In this document: positions 1-10,323 of the stretch, in pieces
How the letters are laid out: the number at the start of each line of letters is the position of its first letter
Numbering within the stretch: position 1 is the first letter of the stretch
From: REEB95 sp963810055
GTDB taxonomy: Bacteria; Pseudomonadota; Alphaproteobacteria; ATCC43930; CGMCC-115725
Assembly (NCBI GenBank): GCA_963810055.1
Contig: CAWEME010000007.1
Location: forward strand, 1 to 64,000
Reading direction: 5' to 3'
Length of the DNA: 64,000 bases
Program-made: the position numbers and the translations under genes
Notes under the pieces: model-generated
What the model saw: the letters and a program-made list of their open reading frames with translations, nothing else
Told to the model about the DNA's origin: nothing
Databases searched by the model: none

Positions 1-302
1 ATTGCGCGGCACCGGGAAGCCCAAAGCGATCGCCAGGCGTTTGGACGAGTTGGTGGCGCCCGAGAGCAGCCGCATGCCCTTGGGATAACCGGGCACATCC
101 TCGAACAGGATCGCCGGCGGCTCGGATCTGGCGTGGTAGACGATTTCGGCGAGCGCCCCCATTTCGAGATCCCAATGGGCGCCCTTGATCCGCAGCAATT
201 CGCCGGCGGTCTCGGCCCGTTCGATGAATTCGCGCAAATCCGCGTGGGGGCGGTTATAGGCGTTGAAGCTTGCGACGGCTTGCCGGTCTCGATCACGACC
301 AT
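1..302 (-). CDS. UbiD-family decarboxylase, N-terminal part (cut by window edge)
   Basis: This is the amino-terminal portion of a UbiD-type prenyl-FMN-dependent (de)carboxylase that runs off the left edge. From about position 265 down to 1 the minus strand reads a typical UbiD start (DLREFIERAETAGELLRIKG, then a PGYPKGMRLL block) that aligns well with the UbiD gene at 20959. The natural ATG at 302 begins MVVIETGKPSQA in another frame; one missing base near 269 would join it to FNAYNRPHADLREF. I therefore place the start at 302 and infer a one-base deletion. Catalytic residues lie outside the window. It is the most distal visible gene of the minus-strand group with the amidohydrolase, DUF4863 and flavodoxin genes. 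The substrate is unknown. Confidence 0.75.
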   Translation of the reverse strand, partial: MVVIETGKPSQASTPITAPTRICANSSNGPRPPANCCGSRAPIGISKWGRSPKSSTTPDPSRRRSCSRMCPVIPRACGCSRAPPTRPNAWRSLWASRCRA

Positions 303-394
303 GCCCGCTTCGCCGGCGCGGAAATTCGAACGCGCCCGCGCGCAATTTCCGATATCAGCCCGCCAGCCGGGGAAGAAGCGGGATGACGGTAAGT

Positions 395-1417
395 TCACGC
401 CACCAGCTTGCGGCCGGTGATGCGCTCGAGATTCTGATGGTATATTTTCTCGCGGGTTTGCTTGTCGAGATCGAGCTGCTCGAAGATGTGCAACGTCTCG
501 CGCGGATACATCGTCCCGTTTTCGGGATCGAACGGGCAGTCGGAGGCGAACACGATCTTGTCGGTGGGATAGAATTCCAGGCCGCACTTGGTTGCCGGCA
601 CGCCCCCGAAGACTGCGGTATCGGCATAGAAGTCCTGCTTGAAATAATCGAGCGGGCGCTTCTTCAGACTCTTGCGCAGCGAGACGTAATCCTCGTCGGT
701 CGTGCGCGAGCCGAGCACGTCCCAGCCCGGCCCGATGCGGCCTTCGAGCATCGGCACGATGCCGCCGAAATGGTGCGTGATGATCTTCAGATTGGGATGG
801 TTGTCCATGATCTTGGAGAACACCAGCCGCGCCATCGCGACCGCGGTCTCGTAGGACCAGCCGAACGTCCACCAGATTTCGTACAACGACTTCTTCTCGT
901 CGACGTAATCCGGCCGGTTGGCGCCGCGCGCGGGATGCAGCCAGACCGGCTTGCCGAGCTCGTTCATCTTCTTCCAGAACGGCAGGTATTGCGGCCGGTC
1001 GATCGGCTTGCCGGCGACGTTGGTGTAGATCTGCACGCCCAGCGCGCCGAGCTGGTTGATGGCGCGTTCGGATTCGGCCACGCCGGCGTCGGGCGAATCG
1101 AGCGATATCTGCGCCACCCAGCCCGGGAAATGATCGCGCTCCTTCGCGCACAATTCGGCGAAGCCGTCGTTGATCATGCGGATGAATTCGTCGATCTGCG
1201 CCGGGCTCTTGGCGAAGGCCTCGACCGGCGGCTGCGGATAGGACAGGACCTGCGCGTAATCCTTGTGGCCGTCGACGATCTTCTTGCGCACGTTGACGTC
1301 GTAAAGCGCCGGGATCGCGCGCACGCGTTTGCCCATGTCTTTGTATTCGCCGGCGACCTCGATCATCTTGTCGAAGAACTTCTTGGGGAAGAAGTGCGTG
1401 TAGGCATCGATCCGCAT
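395..1417 (-). CDS. amidohydrolase-2 / ACMSD-like metal-dependent hydrolase or decarboxylase
   Basis: A 340-residue TIM-barrel protein of the amidohydrolase_2 family, which contains aminocarboxymuconate-semialdehyde decarboxylase and resorcylate decarboxylases. Visible family features are the start MRIDAYTHFFP, the strand HPNLKIITHHFGG with paired His near residue 220, and the late FASDCPFDP segment carrying the usual catalytic Asp. The first metal motif is YTH rather than HxH, so one expected ligand is replaced by Tyr. The ATG at 1417 follows a GGAGG ribosome site. The gene lies between a UbiD gene and DUF4863/flavodoxin genes divergent from box, so a role in aromatic-acid hydrolysis or decarboxylation is plausible. 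The substrate cannot be read from sequence. Confidence 0.75.
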   Translation of the reverse strand: MRIDAYTHFFPKKFFDKMIEVAGEYKDMGKRVRAIPALYDVNVRKKIVDGHKDYAQVLSYPQPPVEAFAKSPAQIDEFIRMINDGFAELCAKERDHFPGWVAQISLDSPDAGVAESERAINQLGALGVQIYTNVAGKPIDRPQYLPFWKKMNELGKPVWLHPARGANRPDYVDEKKSLYEIWWTFGWSYETAVAMARLVFSKIMDNHPNLKIITHHFGGIVPMLEGRIGPGWDVLGSRTTDEDYVSLRKSLKKRPLDYFKQDFYADTAVFGGVPATKCGLEFYPTDKIVFASDCPFDPENGTMYPRETLHIFEQLDLDKQTREKIYHQNLERITGRKLVA

Positions 1418-1593
1418 CTGCGATCCTCCGTCAGCGCCGCCTTCTCGATGGATTTCCTTGCCGGAAGGCAAGAAGAGGCCGCAACGCGACCGTCGATCTA
1501 TTCCAACACGACAAATCCTATTCAATACGTATATCCACCTACCACGATCGCGCCCGCATCGGCTCAATCGATCGAACGCGCGGCCAAGCCCGG

Positions 1594-2061
1594 TTATCGG
1601 GTGAATTCGATGGCGCCGTCCGGAAGCAGGTAGAGAACCAGCGCCTGCCCTTTCGCCACCGTCGGACTGTGCGCGGTATCGGGGCCGTAGACCAGCCAGC
1701 CCGCTCCGTGGCCGTCGAAAACGGCGCCCGGCGTGACCGGCATGATCAGGTCGATCTCGCCCTTGGGATGGCGATGATGCGGTCCGGCGATTTCGTTCAT
1801 GTCGACGACGTCGACGCTGAAACCGTGCGTCGCCGCGCCGGGCTTCACCACCCGGCCGTAGCGAATGCCGCCGGCCTCGCGGTTGCACATCCAGCCCGCC
1901 TTGATGGCCGCCCGGCAACTTTCCTCGATGTTGCGAAAGACCGGGCCGCCGGGCGGAAAGGCGGCGTTCAATTCGCCGGCGAGCTGGCGATCGACCGGCT
2001 TTCCGGCGATGCGCGAGGTAACGCTCGAAATCAGGCGCGTGAAGTCATCCGGCGTGGTCAT
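1594..2061 (-). CDS. DUF4863 / 4-hydroxylaminobenzoate lyase-like protein
   Basis: A 155-residue protein that I recognise as the DUF4863 family, whose characterised relative is the 4-hydroxylaminobenzoate lyase PnbB. Hallmarks are CNREAGGIRYGRVVKP, the metal-type VVDMNEIAGPHHRHPKGEID block with a HHRHP cluster, and the end LYLLPDGAIEFTR. Full length is normal for the family. Homologues commonly travel with box benzoyl-CoA genes, so it may handle an amino- or hydroxylamino-substituted benzoate or have an accessory role; that is inference. The ATG at 2061 has a GGAGA site upstream. About 175 bases with no gene separate it from the amidohydrolase. Confidence 0.8.
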   Translation of the reverse strand: MTTPDDFTRLISSVTSRIAGKPVDRQLAGELNAAFPPGGPVFRNIEESCRAAIKAGWMCNREAGGIRYGRVVKPGAATHGFSVDVVDMNEIAGPHHRHPKGEIDLIMPVTPGAVFDGHGAGWLVYGPDTAHSPTVAKGQALVLYLLPDGAIEFTR

Positions 2062-2116
2062 CGGGGTCTCCTCATAAAACGGCGGCGCATGCCATCATCG
2101 TCCGCAGCCCGGAAGC

Positions 2117-2593
2117 TCAGGCGGCTTTGTCGCATTGCCGGCGGAATTGGTCGATCCACGGCCCGATCCACTCGAGAGCGACTTCTTCCGGGACGGTGCC
2201 GGCGCTGGCGTCATGCAGCAGGATGTCGCCGATGCGGCGCGCGCCGAACGACTGCAACAACGCATCGAAGCGCTTGCCGCCGAAACAGAAGGTCTGCGCG
2301 TAAGTGCGGTCGCCGAGAGCGATGATCCCGTACGACACCTTGGAGAGATCGGGCTTGGCGGTTTCGAGGGCCGCGAACAGCGCCTGGGCGTTGTCCGGGA
2401 CGTCGCCTTGACCGTAGGTGGAGGTGCAGATGAGAAACGCGCCGCCGGCCGCGAAGGTGCCGGCACCGCAGGTATTCATCAGCACGATCTCCGCGGTCAC
2501 GCCTTTGGCCGCCAGGGCGTCGCGCAGCTCTTCGGCCACCAATTCCGCCGTTCCCGTCATGGTGCCGACCAATAGCTTCAAGTGCAGGTTCAA
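2117..2593 (-). CDS. flavodoxin-type electron carrier
   Basis: A short-chain flavodoxin fold protein (about 158 residues) that would bind FMN. The FMN phosphate loop is VGTMTGTAELVAEEL near the start, followed by LICTSTYGQGDVPDNA and the YGIIALGDRTYAQTFC stretch typical of flavodoxin isoalloxazine-binding loops. No in-frame ATG lies close to the domain start; a TTG at 2593 with GGGAG six bases upstream, or a TTG at 2581, fits best. The gene is divergent from boxR and may carry electrons to BoxB together with the reductase at 6888. That link is inferred from position and from the absence of boxA. Confidence 0.7.
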   Translation of the reverse strand: MNLHLKLLVGTMTGTAELVAEELRDALAAKGVTAEIVLMNTCGAGTFAAGGAFLICTSTYGQGDVPDNAQALFAALETAKPDLSKVSYGIIALGDRTYAQTFCFGGKRFDALLQSFGARRIGDILLHDASAGTVPEEVALEWIGPWIDQFRRQCDKAA

Positions 2594-2657
2594 ACCAGAC
2601 TCCCGGAATGCGGAGACAGACGCCCGCCCGCGCGGCCAAAGGCCGCGAGGGGCGCGT

Positions 2658-2743
2658 CTGTAGATAATACATGCAAAATGTTTTGCAAGCACTATAATTC
2701 ATGTTCAACAGCGGCCGGGATTTGGCGGGCGGATGGGACGACC
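2658..2743. promoter_or_regulatory. divergent flavodoxin/boxR promoter with 16-bp palindrome (putative BoxR operator)
   Basis: Positions 2672-2687 form a perfect palindrome, TGCAAAA-TG-TTTTGCA, bounded by TGCA half sites. It is followed at 2693-2698 by TATAAT, a consensus -10 element reading toward boxR. BzdR/BoxR regulators of Azoarcus are known to bind operators built from TGCA half sites; here the spacer is eight bases. The segment TTGC..AAGCACT....TCATG recurs upstream of boxC. Binding by BoxR is inferred. Confidence 0.6.
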
Positions 2744-3649
2744 ATGGCGACACGAGACAGTACTTCCAAAAAGCACCGCGAAGCGGAGGACGGCGAAGCC
2801 GACTATCTCCGCATCCTGGGGGAGAGAATCCGCGAGGCGCGCGCCCGGCGCGGCATGACGCGCAAGATACTGGCGCGCGATTCCGGCGTCTCGGAGCGCT
2901 ACCTGGCCCAGCTCGAGGCGGGCTTGGGCAACATCTCGATCGCGCTTTTGCGCCAGATCGCCCATGCGATGGGACTGCCGATCGCCGATCTCGTGCGCGA
3001 GGGACCGGACCGGCCGGTCGAACTCACGCTGCTGATCCAAACCTTGAGCCGGCTGTCGCCTCAGGAACTTCCCCAGGCGCGCAAGCTGTTGACCAAAAAC
3101 TTCGGCACCGCCGCCGAAAGCGAACGCCACCACCGCATCGCGCTGATCGGCTTGCGCGGCGCCGGCAAATCGACGCTGGGCGCTAGGCTGGCCAAGGAGC
3201 TGCGCATCCCCTTCATCGAACTCGACCGCGAAATCGAGCGCGAAACCGGCGCCAATCTGCGCGAGGTCTTCGATCTCTACGGCCAAGCCGCCTACCGCCG
3301 TTATGAGCGGCGCGCGCTGGAGAACGTGATCGAGCGTTACGATCGCGCCGTCATCGCCACCGGCGGCAGCATCGTGTCGGAAGCGGCGACGTTCGATCTG
3401 TTGCTGTCCGCCTGTTACACCGTCTGGCTGTCGGCCGAACCGGAGGAGCATATGAGCCGGGTGATCGCGCAGGGCGATTATCGCCCGATGGCCAACAACG
3501 AAGAGGCGATGGAGGATCTCCGCCGCATTCTCAACGGCCGCAATAGCCTGTACAGCAAGGCGGACGCGATCGTGAAAACCACCGGCAAGAAGGTCGAGCA
3601 GAGCTACCGGGAGTTGCGGGCCTTGGTCAAAACCCAGGGCGCCCCCTAG
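2744..3649 (+). CDS. boxR: BoxR/BzdR-type transcriptional repressor
   Basis: A 301-residue regulator with the BzdR/BoxR architecture. An amino-terminal Cro/XRE helix-turn-helix spans about residues 21-84 (RARRGMTRKILARDSGVSER), followed by a linker and a shikimate-kinase-like carboxy domain with a P-loop GLRGAGKST at 136-144. In characterised BoxR and BzdR the kinase-like domain senses benzoyl-CoA and releases the HTH from TGCA-based operators. The gene sits between the divergent flavodoxin operon and boxC, the usual place. The ATG at 2744 (MATRDSTSKK) is preferred; the frame is open upstream to 2582, but that part overlaps the operator. It probably represses its own promoter and that of boxC. 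Confidence 0.92.
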   Translation: MATRDSTSKKHREAEDGEADYLRILGERIREARARRGMTRKILARDSGVSERYLAQLEAGLGNISIALLRQIAHAMGLPIADLVREGPDRPVELTLLIQTLSRLSPQELPQARKLLTKNFGTAAESERHHRIALIGLRGAGKSTLGARLAKELRIPFIELDREIERETGANLREVFDLYGQAAYRRYERRALENVIERYDRAVIATGGSIVSEAATFDLLLSACYTVWLSAEPEEHMSRVIAQGDYRPMANNEEAMEDLRRILNGRNSLYSKADAIVKTTGKKVEQSYRELRALVKTQGAP

Positions 3650-3706
3650 CGCGCGGGCTTGAGGCGCGTCCGCCGGCCTTGCGGGCGCGGGCGGCGATCT
3701 GAAACA

Positions 3707-3740
3707 TATTGCTTAAGCACTGTTACTCATGCACTATATA
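3707..3740 (+). promoter_or_regulatory. boxC promoter with TGCTTAAGCA palindrome and TGCA half site
   Basis: This segment holds the 10-bp palindrome TGCTTAAGCA (3710-3719), a TGCA at 3730-3733 and an AT-rich TATATA at 3735-3740 as a possible -10. The stretch TTGC-AAGCACT-TCATG matches the one at 2683-2703 upstream of boxR almost base for base, which suggests that the same regulator acts on both. Confidence 0.5.
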
Positions 3741-3769
3741 TCCTATCGCAACAGGGAGCCGACGCCGCG

Positions 3770-5419
3770 ATGGACTTGGTCACTTTCGATACCCATCCCC
3801 GACTCTACAAGCACTGGCGTTTGGCGTTCGACGGGCCGGTCGCGACGCTCGCGCTCGACGTCGCCGAGGATGCCGGGATCAGGCCGGGCTACAAGCTGAA
3901 GCTCAATTCCTACGATCTCGGCGTCGACATCGAGCTGCACGACGCGCTCAACCGCATCCGCTTCGAGCACCCCGAGGTCAAGACGGTGGTGTTGACCAGC
4001 GGCCGGGACCGGATGTTCTGCTCCGGCGCCAACATCTACATGTTGGGGACCTCCTCCCACGCCTGGAAAGTCAATTTCTGCAAATTCACCAACGAAACCC
4101 GCAACGGCATCGAGGAATCGAGCCGGCGTTCGGGACTCAAATTCATCGCCGCGCTCAACGGCACCTGCGCCGGCGGCGGTTACGAGGTGGCGCTCGCCTG
4201 CGACGAGATCATCATGATCGACGACCGTTCCTCGACCGTCAGCCTGCCCGAGGTTCCGTTGTTGGGCGTGCTGCCGGGCACCGGCGGCCTGACCCGCCTG
4301 GTCGACAAGCGGAAGGTGCGGCGCGATCTCGCCGACGTTTTCTGCACCACGGTCGAAGGCGTGCGCGCCGACCGGGCCAAGCAATGGAATCTGATCGATC
4401 GGGCGGCGCCGCCGACCCGTTTCGCCGAGACGGTGAAGGAACGCGCCCTCGCGCTGGCCGCCGCCAGCGACCGTCCGTCCGGAGCCGCCGGCGTGCCGCT
4501 CCCCCCGCTCGACCGGCGCATCGACGAAACAGGCTATCATTACCGCTGGGTCGATGTGGTGTTCGACCGGCCCCGGCGCATAGCGACCATCACCGTCGCC
4601 GGTCCCGCCACGAATGGGCCGCGCAAGCTCGAGGAGATCCTCGCCGCCGGAGCGGCGTGGTGGCCGCTCGCCATGGCGCGCGAGCTCGACGACGCCATTC
4701 TCATGCTGCGCATCAACGAACTCGAAATCGGCACCTTGCTGTTGAAGACGCAGGGCTCGATCGAGGCGCTGCTCGAAAGCGACGCCTTGATGCTGGCCCA
4801 TCAGCAGAACTGGTTCGTGCGCGAGACCATCGGTTTCCTGTCCCGCACCCTGGCGCGGCTCGACGTCTCGTCGCGCAGCCTCTTTGCCATCATCGACCAG
4901 GGCTCATGTTTCGCGGGCACGCTGTTGGAACTGGCGCTCGCCGCCGACCGGTCCTACATGCTGGCCCTGGAGGCGAGCGATCCCAAGATGCCGCGCCTGG
5001 CATTGTCGGCCGCCAATTTCGGCCCCTATCCGATGGCCAACGGCCAAACCCGGCTGGCCACGCGCTTCTGCGGCGAGAGCGGGCCGGTGAATGCGGCGGC
5101 GGGCCGGACCGGCGAGCCGCTCGATACCGGGACGGCAACCAAGCTGGGTCTCGTCACCTATGCGCCCGACGCGCTCGATTGGAACGACGAGATCCGTCTC
5201 GCCGTCGAGGAACGCACCAGCCTGTCTCCCGATGCGCTGACGGCCATGGAGGCGAATTTGCGCTTCGCCGGCGTCGAGACGATGGAGACGCGGATTTTCA
5301 GCCGGCTTTCGGCCTGGCAAAACTGGGTTTTCAACCGCCCCAATGCCGTCGGCGACAAGGGCGCCTTGAAGGTGTTCGGCAGCGGTTCCAAGCCGCAATT
5401 CAATTGGGAAAGGGTCTGA
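3770..5419 (+). CDS. boxC: benzoyl-CoA-dihydrodiol lyase / 2,3-epoxybenzoyl-CoA dihydrolase BoxC
   Basis: A 549-residue member of the enoyl-CoA hydratase/isomerase superfamily with the double-crotonase length typical of BoxC. It opens and cleaves 2,3-epoxybenzoyl-CoA in the aerobic benzoyl-CoA pathway, releasing formate and 3,4-dehydroadipyl-CoA semialdehyde. The first crotonase half shows the oxyanion segment SGRDRMFCSGANIYMLG and NGTCAGGGYEVALACDE; a second, weaker half includes IDQGSCFAGTLLELALAAD. The ATG at 3770 follows ACAGGGAG. BoxB begins four bases after its stop, so they are co-transcribed. Length and motifs are complete, with no frameshift. The identification is secure. Confidence 0.95.
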   Translation: MDLVTFDTHPRLYKHWRLAFDGPVATLALDVAEDAGIRPGYKLKLNSYDLGVDIELHDALNRIRFEHPEVKTVVLTSGRDRMFCSGANIYMLGTSSHAWKVNFCKFTNETRNGIEESSRRSGLKFIAALNGTCAGGGYEVALACDEIIMIDDRSSTVSLPEVPLLGVLPGTGGLTRLVDKRKVRRDLADVFCTTVEGVRADRAKQWNLIDRAAPPTRFAETVKERALALAAASDRPSGAAGVPLPPLDRRIDETGYHYRWVDVVFDRPRRIATITVAGPATNGPRKLEEILAAGAAWWPLAMARELDDAILMLRINELEIGTLLLKTQGSIEALLESDALMLAHQQNWFVRETIGFLSRTLARLDVSSRSLFAIIDQGSCFAGTLLELALAADRSYMLALEASDPKMPRLALSAANFGPYPMANGQTRLATRFCGESGPVNAAAGRTGEPLDTGTATKLGLVTYAPDALDWNDEIRLAVEERTSLSPDALTAMEANLRFAGVETMETRIFSRLSAWQNWVFNRPNAVGDKGALKVFGSGSKPQFNWERV

Positions 5420-5423
5420 GACC

Positions 5424-6845
<1,422 letters not shown>

Positions 6846-6887
6846 ACGCCGCCCCTCCCAGATCACCAATTCCAACGGAAGATGGAC

Positions 6888-8129
6888 ATGACCGTTTCCG
6901 GACCCTTCGTGATCATCGGCGCCGGACCCGCGGGCATCCGCGCGGCGGAGATTTTGCGCCAGCACGCGCCCGACGCCGATATCTTGCTGATCGGCGACGA
7001 ACCCCATCTGCCCTATCAGCGCCCGCCTTTGTCCAAGGCCTATCTCACCGACCGGCTCAGCCCGGCCAAGCTCTATCTCAAGCCCGAGGCGTTCTTTACC
7101 GAACAGCGCATCGGACTGAAGCTCGGCTGCGCGGCGTTGCGCATCGATCGGCCGGCCAAGCTGGTCGAACTCGCCGGCGGCGAAAAGGTTCCCTATGGAC
7201 GGCTGCTCTTGGCCACCGGATGCCGTTATCGGCTTCTGCCGCCCATCCCCGGCGGCGCCCGGGTCTATTATCTACGGAGCTTGAGCGACGCCGAGCAGAT
7301 CAGGGAGGTGCTGACGCCGGGCGCCGAAATCGTGATGGTCGGCGGCGGTTTCATCGGATTGGAGCTGGCCGCATCCGCAAGAACGCTCGGAGCAAGCGTG
7401 ACGGTGTTGGAAGCGGCGCCGCGTCTTCTGATCCGTACCATGCCGCCGCTGATCGGCGATTTCGTCCGGAGGCTCCATGAATTGCACGGGGTCAAGTTCG
7501 AGTTCGATTCGCGGCTCAAGAGCATGGCAGCGGGCCAAAACGGCCGCGTCTCGGTGAGGACCGAACGCGCCGCCCATGACTGCGATATCGTCATCGCGGG
7601 GATCGGCGCCGAGCCCAACACCGCCTTGGCCCAGGCGGCGGGTCTCAAAGTCGACGACGGGATCCACGTCGATCAATTCGGACACACCAGCGACCCCGAT
7701 ATCTTCGCGGCCGGCGACGTGACGCGTCACCATAATCCGCTGCTCGGCCGCGCGATCCGGATCGAATCCTGGCAGGTGGCGCTCAACCAGGCGGCCGCCG
7801 TGGCACGCGCGATGCTGGGCACGAACGAGCCTTATGCCGAAATACCGTGGCTTTGGACCGACCAATACGACTGCAACATCCAAATGCTGGGGCTGGTCGA
7901 GCCGGATTTGGATCTGGTCGTCCGCGGCGATCCGGCATCAAGGCAATTCACCGTCATCGGCCTCGGCCCCGACCGCAAGATTGCCGCCGCGATCACCGTC
8001 AATAACGGCCGCGAGATGTCGGCGCTCCGCCGCCTGATCGCAACCAACAGGGTTTTTCCTAGGGAAACCCTGGCCGATACCGGCCAAAAACTGTCCGACC
8101 TGCTCAAGAGCGCGGCGCCGAAACCCTGA
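6888..8129 (+). CDS. FAD-dependent ferredoxin reductase (putidaredoxin-reductase type)
   Basis: A 413-residue NAD(P)H-dependent flavoprotein of the class-I oxygenase reductase family. The FAD-binding GxGxxG is VIIGAGPAG at the start, the NAD(P) motif is VMVGGGFIGLELAAS near residue 150, and the second FAD signature is SDPDIFAAGDV near 270, followed by the carboxy-terminal reductase domain (SWQVALNQAA, then DQYDCNIQMLG). GGAAG at 6877-6881 favours the ATG at 6888 over 6882. It lies 42 bases behind boxB, so a role as electron donor to BoxB, through the flavodoxin or another carrier in place of BoxA, is an attractive inference. Confidence 0.85.
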   Translation: MTVSGPFVIIGAGPAGIRAAEILRQHAPDADILLIGDEPHLPYQRPPLSKAYLTDRLSPAKLYLKPEAFFTEQRIGLKLGCAALRIDRPAKLVELAGGEKVPYGRLLLATGCRYRLLPPIPGGARVYYLRSLSDAEQIREVLTPGAEIVMVGGGFIGLELAASARTLGASVTVLEAAPRLLIRTMPPLIGDFVRRLHELHGVKFEFDSRLKSMAAGQNGRVSVRTERAAHDCDIVIAGIGAEPNTALAQAAGLKVDDGIHVDQFGHTSDPDIFAAGDVTRHHNPLLGRAIRIESWQVALNQAAAVARAMLGTNEPYAEIPWLWTDQYDCNIQMLGLVEPDLDLVVRGDPASRQFTVIGLGPDRKIAAAITVNNGREMSALRRLIATNRVFPRETLADTGQKLSDLLKSAAPKP

Positions 8130-8461
8130 TTCGGCGCGCCGGCGGCCGGGCGGTACGACCGGCGTCCCCGCCAATCGCGGAAGCGCAACATTTTATCAAT
8201 CGATCAATATGTTATGCGGGGTCGAAGATGCCGGAATCGTCCGGCACGGTCGGACGGAAGAGGAATATCCGGCACAACCGGCTTGACGGCCAAGAACGCC
8301 GTGTCAAGAATGCCCGCCGGCAGATCGGCCGGTCCAACGGCCGGCCATCGGGGGATATCGGTTCAATTGCGACCGGGCGGCGGCAGCCGGACAACGACCA
8401 GGGCGCGTGAACGGATTCACGCACCGCACAGTTCCCTTATCCGGCAAGAGAGGCGGCCGCG
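8130..8461. other. intergenic region with one inverted repeat
   Basis: About 330 bases without a convincing gene separate the box genes from the next UbiD gene. The only clear structure is the perfect inverted repeat GCGTGAA-CGGA-TTCACGC at 8405-8422, about 40 bases before the UbiD start. It could be an operator or a small hairpin in the leader. An AT-rich stretch at 8189-8214 could hold a promoter. GAGAGG at about 8446-8453 is the ribosome site of the following gene. Confidence 0.45.
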
Positions 8462-10109
8462 ATGAACAAGATGGTCGAATTTATCCCGCGCCGGCCTGAA
8501 GAAGGCCGCGGCGTCGAAAGCGACCGCGAGAAAACCGATCCAGGATCTGCGCGAATGGCTGTCGCGGGTCGAGCAGCTCGGCGAGCTGGTGCGCGTGCGC
8601 CAGCCGGTCGACCGCGACGAGGAGATGAGCGCGATCTCCTATCTCGTCGCCAAGCAGCAACCCTCGCCGGCGGTCTTGTTCGAGCGCCCGCGCGGCTTCG
8701 ACGGCAGCCCGATCGGCGCCAAGATGCTGTGGAACGTCATCGGCCCGAGCGTGAAGCGCGTCGCGCTCACCCTGGAAGAGCCGGCGGACACGCCGACGGT
8801 CGAATTGATCCGGCGGGTGAAGGACAAGCTCAAGCTTCGCCTGCCACCGCACGAGGTGAATGCGGCCAAGGCGCCGGTCTATGAAAACACCGTCACGGGC
8901 AAAAGCATCGATCTGAACCGGTTGCCGATCCCGCGCCACTGGCCGCTCGACGGCGGCCGCTATGCCGGCACCGCCGACGCGGTGATCACGCGCGATCCCG
9001 ACAGCGGCTATCTCAATATCGGCACTTACCGGATGATGGTGCAGGGCAAGTCGCAAGTCGGCCTCTATTTGTCGCCCGGCAAGGACGCGCGCCTGCACAT
9101 CACCCGGGCCTGGCAGCAGGGCAAGCCGATCGCGGTCGCGGCCGCCTGGGGCATCGATCCCCTGTTCATGCTGGTCGGCTCGCAGACCTTTCCCAAGAAC
9201 GTTTCCGAGTACGAGTACGCCGGCGGCATCAAGGGGGAGCCGATCCCGGTCGTGCGCGGCAAGACGACCGATCTGCTGATCCCCGCCAACGCGGAGCTGG
9301 TCATCGAAGGCGTCATCCGCCCCAATTCGGTGAAGGTGGAAGGACCGTTCGGCGAGTTCCCCGGTTATTACGGCCGGCCCGAAGCGGGGTGTCCGCTGGT
9401 CGACATCACGGCGGTGCATTACCGCTCGCAACCGATTTTGACCAACGCCCTGATGGCGGATTATCCGTCCTGCGAGCAGAGCGGTTTCTTCTCCGTCATC
9501 CGCTCGGCCAAGATCTGGGACGATCTCGACAAGCTCGGCATCCCCGGCATCCAGGGCGTCTATTCCCATCCCGCCGCGGCCGGCGGCTTCGGCATGACCG
9601 TGATCAGCCTGGAACAGCGTTACGCCGGCCACGCGGCGCAGGCGCTGGCGCTGGCGGCCCAGGTTCCCGGCGGGGCCTACTACACCAAATGGATCATTGC
9701 CGTGGACGAGGACATCGACCCGACCGACATGGACCAGGTGATCTGGGCGATGGCGAGCCGCTGCAATCCGATCGACGACATCGACATCCTGCGCAACACC
9801 TGGAGCACATGGCTCGATCCGACCCAGAACCCGCCGGAAAAGCGGCCCTACGGGTCGAAGGCGCTGATCAACGCTTGCAAGGAGCACCGCCACCTTCCGG
9901 TCTTCTCCAAGCGCACTGCGCTGCGCAAGACCGTTTACGACAAGGTCGCCGCGCGCTGGACGGAACTTGGATTGCCGGGACGGGTTCCCGCCGTCCGGGC
10001 GTTCGAAACCGAGAATAAAGTGACCTATCACGAGGTCGGCGGTTTCGAGCCCGGCCGCCAGCCGGGCGAAAAGAAGCCGGCAAACAAGAAGAACAAAAAG
10101 AAGACGTAA
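8462..10109 (+). CDS. UbiD-family prenyl-FMN decarboxylase
   Basis: A UbiD-type (de)carboxylase of about 540 residues. The catalytic segments are intact: NIGTYRMM carries the conserved Arg, and KVEGPFGEFPGYYG carries the two conserved Glu of the Arg-Glu-Glu set. The carboxy end is lysine-rich (KKPANKKNKKKT). The UbiD frame (QDLREWLSRVEQLGELV) is open only back to about 8466 and has no ATG before 8589. The ATG at 8462 (MNKMVEFIPR), which has a good ribosome site, is in another frame, so I infer a single-base indel between 8490 and 8540. It lies upstream of an aromatic-type ABC importer and needs the UbiX product encoded at 15649. The substrate is unknown. Confidence 0.85.
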
Positions 10110-10323
10110 GACCGCGTTTTCCCGGCGCCGGCCCGTTCACGATCCGAATTTGCAGCGGCACCGGACCCCGCACCGCCGCGGCCGACGAAACTCGCGCAGG
10201 CGCTGCCGCGAATGACACGGGCGGCGATGAGGGCGGGCCGGGGGCAAGACGGCGTTTAGCCTTGCCGGGCGGCGCCGCGGAATGAATAATGCGCGGCCAT
10301 CGGCATAAGGGGAGGGAACGGCC

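Noticed and set aside
263..1633. A 456-codon plus-strand open frame over the amidohydrolase
   Set aside because: It is antisense to a conserved gene and begins inside the UbiD gene; no family resemblance.
6888..8129. BoxA
   Set aside because: BoxA has ferredoxin-type iron-sulfur motifs; this protein has none and is a plain FAD/NAD(P) reductase.
8214..8465. Short open frames in the gap before the second UbiD gene
   Set aside because: They have no ribosome site and no recognisable sequence; codon use is unlike the neighbours.
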